Assembly (NCBI GenBank): GCA_009785875.1
Contig: WQUF01000283.1
Span: forward strand, 1 to 11,100
From: Oscillospiraceae bacterium
Lineage (GTDB): Bacteria > Bacillota > Clostridia > Clostridiales > Clostridiaceae
Direction of reading: 5' to 3'
DNA length: 11,100 nt
A program made the translations under genes and the position numbers. The notes below the pieces were generated by a model that saw only the letters and a program-made list of their open reading frames with translations, was not told the origin of the DNA and searched no databases. Positions 5,583 to 11,100 of the stretch are shown here, in pieces; the stretch's first letter is position 1; each line of letters starts with the position of its first letter.

Positions 5583-6215
5583 TCAATAAAAAGAATTATT
5601 TATAACTATTGTAGTATCATAGGTTTTTAAATTCCTATAAACATGGACTGATGTATCAATAGGACTGTAAATGTCTATTTCCCTGCTGTTTTCTAAATCA
5701 TCGAAATCGAGTTCACTAGGTTTAAGGAATGATTTATCCGAAGTTATCATAAATTCTGCTGTAAGGCAATACCTTCTCTCATCAAGGCTTTTACTATAAT
5801 CCTCTTTGTAAAAATCTGTTTTTACCCTGTAATGACCTTTTTTAATATTATTATCATATGTAGTAACGATGTAAGTATGCTTTCTAATTTGTTTAGGCTG
5901 AAGTTCATATCCAATCATCGTAAAAAGAATCTGCGTTTTTCCATCGTAAACAGTTACCCATTCTTTTTTCCACTCATCATATCTTTCCAATTGCCATGCT
6001 TCGCCGAACATTAAAGTATACTGAGTATTATTTTCCCAATAAACCAGCAGCCTTTTTGTTCCAACGCCGTAATACTCAAGTTCTGTCCTCATAGTTACAC
6101 CATCAAGAAATGGCAACCCATCTGGAATCATTTTCAAATTACGTGCACCATTGCAACCTATCAATGTTATGAAAATAATTAGCAGGATAATCCAGCCTAT
6201 GACTTTTTTAACCAT
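5583..6215 (-). CDS. Lipoprotein with a probable Big_14-type immunoglobulin-like domain
   Basis: The 210-residue product begins with a lipoprotein signal: MVKK, a hydrophobic core (GWIILLIIFITLI) and the lipobox LIGC with Cys21, so it is probably anchored on the outer face of the membrane. The middle (about 55-140) contains VYWENNTQYTLMFGEAWQLE, a WKKEWVTVYDG strand, YELQPKQIRKHTYIV and KKGHYRVKTDFY. This is the strand pattern I associate with the Big_14 immunoglobulin-like domain of Firmicute lipoproteins. The remaining 60 residues are polar and unassigned. ATG at 6215 follows GAGGTG by eight bases. It has its own extended -10 promoter and no clear terminator before hsdM. Its role is unknown, and nothing shows that it belongs to the restriction system beyond position. 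Confidence 0.75.
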   Translation of the reverse strand: MVKKVIGWIILLIIFITLIGCNGARNLKMIPDGLPFLDGVTMRTELEYYGVGTKRLLVYWENNTQYTLMFGEAWQLERYDEWKKEWVTVYDGKTQILFTMIGYELQPKQIRKHTYIVTTYDNNIKKGHYRVKTDFYKEDYSKSLDERRYCLTAEFMITSDKSFLKPSELDFDDLENSREIDIYSPIDTSVHVYRNLKTYDTTIVINNSFY

Positions 6216-6433
6216 CGCTTAACACCTCGTAGTGGTAAGATTTTTTTTAAACCTATAGGAAAATTATAGCATAAGTATATTCTAAATGAAATCAAAATGG
6301 TCCAGACTTTATTTGTCCAAATTTCACTCTTTTGGAAAAAAGTATTCCTCTTTTTCAAAAAAACATTTCCAAATTTTCTCGTATATTTCTCCAAAGTTTT
6401 TACTGAGATTTTCGTTATTTTTGAATTTTGCAT
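6197..6433 (-). CDS. Doubtful 78-codon ORF behind a strong ribosome-binding site
   Basis: ATG at 6433 lies six to seven bases after a G-rich site (GGGGGAGGGGGG, 6440-6451), which is the only strong support. The product, beginning MQNSKITKISVKTLEKYTRK, is very basic and resembles no family I know. The frame runs through the probable lipoprotein promoter (6263-6271) and 19 bases into the lipoprotein gene, and the stretch from 6240 to 6420 is low-complexity and T-rich on the plus strand. It may be a remnant, a leader peptide, or chance. Confidence 0.25.
   Translation of the reverse strand: MQNSKITKISVKTLEKYTRKFGNVFLKKRNTFFQKSEIWTNKVWTILISFRIYLCYNFPIGLKKILPLRGVKRWLKKS
6263..6271 (-). promoter_or_regulatory. 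Extended -10 promoter for the lipoprotein gene
   Basis: TGCTATAAT is a perfect TATAAT with the TGn extension. It lies 47 bases before the lipoprotein ATG and implies a leader of about 40 bases. The -35 at 17-base spacing is poor (TTTCAT), which is usual for extended -10 promoters. Confidence 0.55.
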
Positions 6434-6454
6434 ATAGTTCCCCCCTCCCCCATG

Positions 6455-6468
6455 ACTAAACTTTTAGT
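6455..6468. repeat. 14-bp palindrome downstream of the ParB-like gene
   Basis: ACTAAA-CT-TTTAGT has perfect 6-base arms around two bases. It lies between the ParB-like stop and the G-rich site before the 78-codon ORF. It is too AT-rich and short to be a convincing terminator; an operator or partition-type site is possible. Confidence 0.4.
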
Positions 6469-6518
6469 ATGTGGTTCGGCTCGGAGAAACAATTTTCCCC
6501 ATATTCTATTGTCTTTAC

Positions 6519-7718
6519 TTAAAGTCTCAGCAATTCTTCACGGTTTTTAGCGAATACCAAATCCAATAAACTCTTATTTATTATCTCCTTCTCTAGGTAA
6601 TATTTCATCTCCTCATAGTTTACAGCTACTTTGCAGTACTTGTCTGAGTTTTTTGTATTGAACTTTTCCTCAAAATTCTCAATTGCATATTTTTTAAAGT
6701 CTCCTACATACTTTAAGCATGGCTCGATTAAATATTTATTTACAACTATTGTGACCCTTGTCTTCCATGGTACCAATTCCTTCGCTGTCTCTATTCTTCG
6801 GAGGAGTCTAGGCAGCGTCAAATTGTCCTGCTTAGTCAAATACTTTATTCTGTGCAATTCATTTATATGCTCTATTCCAAAATTCTCCAGGATCATTAGC
6901 TGCATGTCATGATTCACTCTAGCTAAGCACTTTGCAGGTTCTAATTTTATCCTGTTTTCTAAGAGTAGCACCATCACTTCTTCCCTAAGTTTCCTCAAGG
7001 AAATATAAGTAAACAAAGTACTCCTTGCAACTAGGAATTCTTCAGAAAGTGCTTCAACTATTTGAGTATCGGAGCGGTACATCTTGCTCCTTTTTAAAAT
7101 CTCGAATCTCTCGATTGCAGCCATTATCAACGTGTTTTTGCTTATCTTTCTATATTGGAGGTTACTATCTATGATCAAATTCCTCAAATAATACTCATCA
7201 ACCTCAGAATAGTCCAATATGAAGGCGGGGGCAAATAGGTATCGCTCATTTTGTGTATTGGCAAAGAGATTCCTCATAGCTATTACTCTACTTTTACCTG
7301 AAATGATAGTCAACGTGTCATTTACCTCTCTAAGCAATACGAGAGGTGATACGAGACCAATATTTTCAATCGATCCGATTAATTTTAAAAGCTCTTCTCT
7401 AGTTGGCTTGTCGAAATAATTCCAATTCTCAGCGCAATAATTTAATTCCATGATATTCACTTTTTCAAATCTCTTAAACAGATCAACGCCTTCGGTGAAG
7501 TTTTTAATCCTAGTGCTTAAAATCTTAGCTTTTCTTTGTCTAGTCTTTTCTTCTATTACAGGATCACTTGGAGGAAGTTCAAAAGATTCAGTTGTAACTC
7601 TTACAGGGTCGTTTTTAACCCTTGCTTTTGGTAAGAGGTCATCTCCATAGTTAGATTCTATATTAAACCCCATGTTGACATTAGCTTTTGAAGAAGCAGT
7701 TTTATATTCTATAGTCAT
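6519..7718 (-). CDS. ParB-like protein with a diverged nucleotide-binding box, no ParA in view
   Basis: The 399-residue protein has an unassigned, charged N-terminal 80 residues. A ParB/Srx-like core follows: INL-type strand NIMELNYCAENW (88-99), the helix-strand LIGSIENIGLVSPLVLL (113-129), and ISGKSRVIAMRNLF (139-152) in place of the usual SGHRR or GERRxRA. A second box, NLIIDSNLQYRKIS (180-193), corresponds to the ENxQR segment. A helix-turn-helix-like region follows (SDTQIVEALSEEFLVARSTLFTYISL, about 216-241). ParB proteins bind DNA at specific sites and use CTP in this core; loss of the arginine pair in the GxxR box may alter that. The C-terminal 120 residues are unassigned. ATG at 7718 follows GGGAG. 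The gene stands alone next to the presumed island edge, so it may regulate or partition a mobile element rather than the chromosome. Confidence 0.72.
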   Translation of the reverse strand: MTIEYKTASSKANVNMGFNIESNYGDDLLPKARVKNDPVRVTTESFELPPSDPVIEEKTRQRKAKILSTRIKNFTEGVDLFKRFEKVNIMELNYCAENWNYFDKPTREELLKLIGSIENIGLVSPLVLLREVNDTLTIISGKSRVIAMRNLFANTQNERYLFAPAFILDYSEVDEYYLRNLIIDSNLQYRKISKNTLIMAAIERFEILKRSKMYRSDTQIVEALSEEFLVARSTLFTYISLRKLREEVMVLLLENRIKLEPAKCLARVNHDMQLMILENFGIEHINELHRIKYLTKQDNLTLPRLLRRIETAKELVPWKTRVTIVVNKYLIEPCLKYVGDFKKYAIENFEEKFNTKNSDKYCKVAVNYEEMKYYLEKEIINKSLLDLVFAKNREELLRL

Positions 7719-7748
7719 ATTATAATTCTCCCAATATTAGTTACTATT

Positions 7749-7779
7749 ATTATATTCTGGAGGTCAAAATAGATGACAA
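7749..7779 (-). promoter_or_regulatory. Candidate promoter for the ParB-like gene
   Basis: TATAAT (7749-7754) lies 19 bases from TTGTCA (7774-7779), about 30 bases before the ATG. The spacing is longer than ideal. It sits just downstream of the terminator-like hairpin that closes the sugar operon, as an independent promoter would. Confidence 0.4.
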
Positions 7780-7813
7780 AAGTTATGGCTCTTTGTAAAA
7801 ACATATTCTTGAC

Positions 7814-7838
7814 AAAAAAAAAGACTCATAGTCTTTTT
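7814..7838 (-). terminator. AT-rich rho-independent terminator after the sugar-use operon
   Basis: On the minus strand, AAAAAGACT and AGTCTTTTT pair around a three-base loop, and the T-run extends to nine bases. It is weak in G+C but in the right place, about 30 bases after the cut-off oxidoreductase gene. On the plus strand the same stem is followed by five T, so it could act both ways. Confidence 0.6.
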
Positions 7839-7869
7839 AAAAAGATAAAAATTTCTCATAAAGTGCATT

Positions 7870-7962
7870 TCACACATCCTTTCGTGGCAACAGGCACTCC
7901 TTTAAAAGCGACATACCTCTTAAACCAAGCCCAATTATGCCTAAATTAATTGCTTTCCTCAT
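7870..7962 (-). pseudogene. Gfo/Idh/MocA oxidoreductase, only the first 30 codons remain
   Basis: ATG at 7962 follows AGGGGTGA and overlaps the end of the hydrolase gene. The frame reads MRKAINLGIIGLGLRG and then MSLLKECLLPRKDV before a TGA (7872-7870). This is the Rossmann entry of Gfo/Idh/MocA NAD(P)-dependent sugar dehydrogenases, with the GxGxxG motif at 11-16, and should continue for more than 300 residues. Such genes are common beside CUT1 transporters and glycoside hydrolases, so an intact copy was probably the next gene of the operon. After the stop only NALYEK could be a trace of the usual CDLYE segment, and this may be chance. The break probably marks a deletion or the edge of inserted DNA. 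Confidence 0.75.
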
Positions 7963-9658
7963 ATTCACCCCTAAAGAGCATCTGCCGCATTGTATCCTCA
8001 CTAGTCATATCTCTGACATCGCAAAGGCATGTCAGCTCTATCTTAGTCCCAGCTACCTGAAACTTACCATCATCAATACGTATGAGCTCTGCATCAGCAG
8101 GAATGAGAACAGTATCAGCGGATTTATAGCGGCTCTCGGCATAGTTTTCAAATCGGTTTCCATCCATGCTGTTGATTTCTACGGAAGCTTTACGCCCTAA
8201 AAGCATTGGTCCATAGAAAAACTTGTGATAACCTCGAACACAATTATCAAACCTTGTTTCCTCACAGCGAGTGCTCATATCTAGATCCAAAGTAATTATA
8301 TCTCCTTGTTTAAAAATCCTTTCAATTGATACAAAACCATTATGAAGCTCTAGTTGTTCTTTTTCTCCATTAAACTTTAAGGAAATATTTCCTGCAAAGT
8401 CAGGTATAAATAAACTAAATCTGCATGGAGCTTTGAGTTTAGCGTCTTTAATAGATATTTCAACATGATTGCGGAGAGGATAATGGGAGAAGGCTTCAAA
8501 AGTGATATCTCCGTTCTCCAGCGTAAGCATTGCCTCAAATGAATGATAAAATGGCAGTAATATGGTATTTCCCTCAGTAAAGCAGCAGTACTCAATAGCT
8601 CGTGCAAATCCTTCCCCACCCCTCATGGTGCAACACCAATATGTCTCATAATTTATAGGAGATAAAAAAAGATTATCGTCGGCTTCCAGTGCTCCACAGC
8701 ATCGGTCACTTCCAAAAGAGCCATTGATCCTGTTACCATGGCAAAGAGCGTTGTAGTAAATTAAATGGCTATCATTTAAGAAAGATGGATCACAAGTAGA
8801 CTTCCAAAGCGTCACAGCTACGATAAATGAATCGATTATGGCACAAGGTTCTGTCCAGCGAGGTGCTCCAAACCAGTTGAAATTTCCAAAGCACTCCGTC
8901 CACGCCTCTTTGCGATATAACTTATAGCGTTCCAGAGCAATCTCCAAATAACGTTTTTCACCTGTAATCTCATATAACCTCAAAATACCGCGCACAGCAC
9001 TTAGTGTGGCATGGGTTTGGATGTTCAACGCTTTTAAATCCGCTTCCATATATCTATCTATCATCTCATCGATAAGCTCACGTAATTCAGGAAGACGCAA
9101 TAACTCATATGCCTCCGTAGCTCCATCTATCATCATGAATGCACATCCAGCATCGCTGGTTTCAGCATGATGTTTGGTCTTTGTCTGCAAATGAGATAAA
9201 ATCCAAGGAGTCTTAGCTTCGAAACGCTTCCCGGGTTCAATTGGATAGAGTGCAAAACTGCCTTTCACAGGTAACAAGAAATTTTCCACCATTCTCTTTA
9301 AAATCGCCAGCGTCTCTGGTTTCTTTTTATATTTATAATATGCAGAAAGTGCCCTAAGTGTCCAGCTATGTCCGCTAAAATGCTGTTCATCAAAGGTATT
9401 ATCAGGCAAAATTATCCCAAAATAACCTCTTTCATTTAGATGGGAATGAAGCCTAGACATTATCTCATCAAGATAAGCAGACGTGCGGTGAGTAGCCTGT
9501 TCAAGCATTGTAAGTGCAAGTATTACTCTCCCTTCCCAATCCCCAGGCCATCCATGGGAATCGGCTTTAAAAATTTCCTCTGGTCTATACCAATCACCTT
9601 CCAATCTCGCAAAATTTAATCCACTGCGCACTGCTAAATCGCCTTTAACTCTTATCAT
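7946..9658 (-). CDS. GH127/DUF1680-like glycoside hydrolase, probable beta-L-arabinofuranosidase
   Basis: The 570-residue protein has no signal peptide and is probably cytoplasmic. Its first two thirds are the alpha-helical barrel type of DUF1680 (GHSWTLRALSAYYKY at 96-110, THATLSAVRGILRLYEITGEKRYLE at 215-239). A beta-rich C-terminal part follows from about 370. The catalytic set known from GH127 (a Glu and Cys pair plus a double Cys that hold zinc) is visible as Glu270-Pro-Cys272 and Trp-Cys342-Cys343 before TMRGGEGFARAIEY. GH127 enzymes remove beta-L-arabinofuranose using a cysteine nucleophile; related families (for example GH146) share the fold, so the exact sugar is uncertain. ATG at 9658 follows AAAGGAG and lies 15 bases after the MalG-type permease. 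Together they suggest uptake and intracellular breakdown of arabinose-containing oligosaccharides. Confidence 0.85.
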   Translation of the reverse strand: MIRVKGDLAVRSGLNFARLEGDWYRPEEIFKADSHGWPGDWEGRVILALTMLEQATHRTSAYLDEIMSRLHSHLNERGYFGIILPDNTFDEQHFSGHSWTLRALSAYYKYKKKPETLAILKRMVENFLLPVKGSFALYPIEPGKRFEAKTPWILSHLQTKTKHHAETSDAGCAFMMIDGATEAYELLRLPELRELIDEMIDRYMEADLKALNIQTHATLSAVRGILRLYEITGEKRYLEIALERYKLYRKEAWTECFGNFNWFGAPRWTEPCAIIDSFIVAVTLWKSTCDPSFLNDSHLIYYNALCHGNRINGSFGSDRCCGALEADDNLFLSPINYETYWCCTMRGGEGFARAIEYCCFTEGNTILLPFYHSFEAMLTLENGDITFEAFSHYPLRNHVEISIKDAKLKAPCRFSLFIPDFAGNISLKFNGEKEQLELHNGFVSIERIFKQGDIITLDLDMSTRCEETRFDNCVRGYHKFFYGPMLLGRKASVEINSMDGNRFENYAESRYKSADTVLIPADAELIRIDDGKFQVAGTKIELTCLCDVRDMTSEDTMRQMLFRGEYEESN

Positions 9659-9673
9659 AATTAAATCACTCCT

Positions 9674-10513
9674 TTAACCTTTCAAAGCGCCTGCTACAAC
9701 ACTGTCGATAATATGTCTCTGCAAAAACAAATACAATAGCACCAGAGGCAATGTAGCTAACACAAGCATTGGGAAAAACGACGTCCAATCTGTGCGAAAT
9801 GGTCCTACATTTTTATAGACCTCTTGTAAAAGTACGCCTTTTTCTGGTGACTGCAGGAATAAAAGCGGTGTCATGAAGTCATTCCACACTGCAAGTGAAT
9901 CCAGAATAGCAACTGTTGCAACGATTGGCTTTAAAAGCGGAAAAGTTATGACCCAAAATATCCGAAGCGTCCCGTACCCATCTATTGATGCAGCCTCCTC
10001 TAATTCTAGCGGAATGGTGTCTATAAAGCCTCTAAATAAAAAGATGGATAGAGGAAGATTTATGCAAAAAGTGTCTATTAGGATCACTCCTGCATGAGTA
10101 TTCATCAAATGAAGCCCAGCTACAATTTTATAGAGAGGAATAATGGCAGTCTGATATGGTACAATAAGACCCACCAAAAATATGCTAAAAAGTATTCGAT
10201 AACGCTTTTTTCTGCTCCGTGCGATGACATATGCAGCCATGCTGGAGCATACGATTAATAGTAGCACCGAAAACACGAGTATGATCAGGTTATTTGTAAG
10301 AGCCCTAGCATACTTCATAACGCCAAGAGCCTTTACGTAATTTTCAAAGGTGAATTTTATTGGTAAGCCCAGCGGACTAGCTGCTGCTTCAGCTGGGCTT
10401 TTAAAAGTTGTAACAATAAGATAATAAATAGGCAAAAACATTATTACACAAGTGACAATGTAGACAATACTCGAAACTGCTCGCAGGATTATATTGTAAA
10501 CTCTCGTCTTCAT
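9674..10513 (-). CDS. CUT1 sugar ABC transporter permease, MalG/UgpE type
   Basis: The 279-residue membrane protein has about six hydrophobic segments (near 12-33, 73-95, 107-129, 141-160, 187-208 and 245-265). It carries the cytoplasmic EAA loop ELEEAASIDGYGTLRIFWVI (170-189) followed by FPLLKP, which contacts the ATPase subunit. The N-terminal FLPIYYLIVTTFKSP and C-terminal VVAGALKG are typical of the carbohydrate uptake-1 family. I chose ATG at 10513, which overlaps the stop of the upstream permease as ATGA and follows GGAGG by seven bases, over the in-frame ATG six codons earlier. It pairs with the upstream permease to form the membrane channel; the substrate-binding protein and any ATPase are outside the window. 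Confidence 0.95.
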   Translation of the reverse strand: MKTRVYNIILRAVSSIVYIVTCVIMFLPIYYLIVTTFKSPAEAAASPLGLPIKFTFENYVKALGVMKYARALTNNLIILVFSVLLLIVCSSMAAYVIARSRKKRYRILFSIFLVGLIVPYQTAIIPLYKIVAGLHLMNTHAGVILIDTFCINLPLSIFLFRGFIDTIPLELEEAASIDGYGTLRIFWVITFPLLKPIVATVAILDSLAVWNDFMTPLLFLQSPEKGVLLQEVYKNVGPFRTDWTSFFPMLVLATLPLVLLYLFLQRHIIDSVVAGALKG

Positions 10514-11100
10514 GAAATCGCCTCCTTCCATTTGTTGAAAGCTATTGTGAGGACTCTGCTCATGGCAAAGACGATTATGAAGAATACAACTGCAAATGCG
10601 CAGGCGTAAGCAGTACGTCCACTGTTAAATCCTGTCTGAATCAGAGATGTTATCATTGTTTCGCTTGCATATCCCGGTCCTCCTTTTGTCATGACGAAGA
10701 TTGCATCAAACACCTTCAAACCACCAATAAGGCTCATGAGCACATTAAAAGAGACTGCAGGATATAAAAGCGGAAGCGTTATACCAGTAAACATGCGCCA
10801 GGGCGACGCACCATCAATTTGTGCTGATTCATATAAATTAGGGTCTATACTTTTAATGTTTGCAATATAGATCACCATTGCCCATCCAGTCCATTGCCAG
10901 ACCTGCGTGATGATCACGGAATAAAGGGCAAGATGAGCATCGCCGAGCCAATTTACAGGTTTACCGCCAAAGAAACCAATTATCATGTTCAAAAGCCCGT
11001 AATTGGCAGAAGACATGATGTAACTGAAAACATAGCCGACCACCATAATGCTCATAACTGCCGGTAAAAAAAGTACCGATTTTAATAGATTAGCCATCTT
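10510..11100 (-). CDS. CUT1 sugar ABC transporter permease, MalF/UgpA type, N-terminus outside the window
   Basis: The visible 196 residues start in the middle of the gene, since the frame is open to the right edge (Lys before MANLLKSVLFLPAVMS). About 100 N-terminal residues are probably missing compared with the usual length of about 300. The EAA loop reads YESAQIDGASPWRMFTGITL (89-108 from the visible Met), followed by PLLYP. MTKGGPGYASETMITSLIQTGF (136-157) is the conserved segment of MalF/UgpA-type subunits. Several hydrophobic segments surround these. It is the heterodimer partner of the MalG-type permease, whose ATG overlaps its TGA. The operon promoter must lie outside the window. Confidence 0.93.
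   Translation of the reverse strand, partial: KMANLLKSVLFLPAVMSIMVVGYVFSYIMSSANYGLLNMIIGFFGGKPVNWLGDAHLALYSVIITQVWQWTGWAMVIYIANIKSIDPNLYESAQIDGASPWRMFTGITLPLLYPAVSFNVLMSLIGGLKVFDAIFVMTKGGPGYASETMITSLIQTGFNSGRTAYACAFAVVFFIIVFAMSRVLTIAFNKWKEAIS

Noticed and set aside
6483..6500. Hairpin GGGGAAA/TTTCTCC as terminator of the ParB-like gene
   Set aside because: One G-T pair, and no T-run follows on the minus strand; it may be structure only.
6519..7718. Full chromosomal parAB/oriC region
   Set aside because: There is no parA, dnaA or parS-like site cluster, and the ParB box is diverged.
7937..8200. Plus-strand frame overlapping the hydrolase end and the oxidoreductase fragment
   Set aside because: Its minus-strand reading gives both the hydrolase C-terminus and a GxGxxG Rossmann motif, which explain the sequence better.

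Overview
The window looks like chromosomal DNA of a low-G+C Bacillota, most likely a clostridial-type anaerobe. The base composition is AT-rich, Shine-Dalgarno sites of the AGGAGG type precede most genes, and the gene families (CUT1 sugar transporter, GH127-like arabinosidase, clostridial-style IS605 TnpB, Big_14-like lipoprotein) fit that group. Every gene I accept is on the minus strand, so transcription runs from high to low coordinates. I cannot name a species.

Region A (11100 down to about 7870) is a carbohydrate-use operon. It holds the end of a MalF/UgpA-type permease, a MalG/UgpE-type permease overlapping it by ATGA, and a GH127/DUF1680-like glycoside hydrolase with the Glu and three-Cys set expected of beta-L-arabinofuranosidases. 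It ends in the first 30 codons of a Gfo/Idh/MocA oxidoreductase (GxGxxG Rossmann motif), which starts inside the hydrolase gene and then breaks off at a TGA. A short AT-rich hairpin with a T-run follows. This cut-off gene is the best candidate for the edge of a laterally acquired island.

Region B (about 7870 down to 5583) holds a lone ParB-like protein with a diverged GKSR box and no ParA partner in view, a doubtful 78-codon ORF behind a G-rich ribosome-binding site, and a lipoprotein with a probable Big_14-type immunoglobulin-like domain.

Region C (5530 down to 1) is a type I restriction-modification operon: hsdM, hsdS (TTG start, 8-nt overlap with hsdM), and the first 74 codons of hsdR at the window edge. 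Between hsdS and hsdR lie about 2.5 kb of inserted DNA. This contains a solitary TnpB element (IS605/IS1341 type, no TnpA, with a predicted omega RNA at its right end), a RelB/DinJ-like antitoxin with a VapB-style tail, and a PD-(D/E)XK-like protein coupled to it by TGATG. A second, decayed copy of the hsdR start still overlaps the hsdS stop, so the hsdS-hsdR junction exists twice, on either side of the insertion. This duplicated junction, together with the antitoxin/nuclease-like pair carried inside it, is the most unusual part of the window.

No tRNA, rRNA, CRISPR array, integrase or replication origin was recognised.
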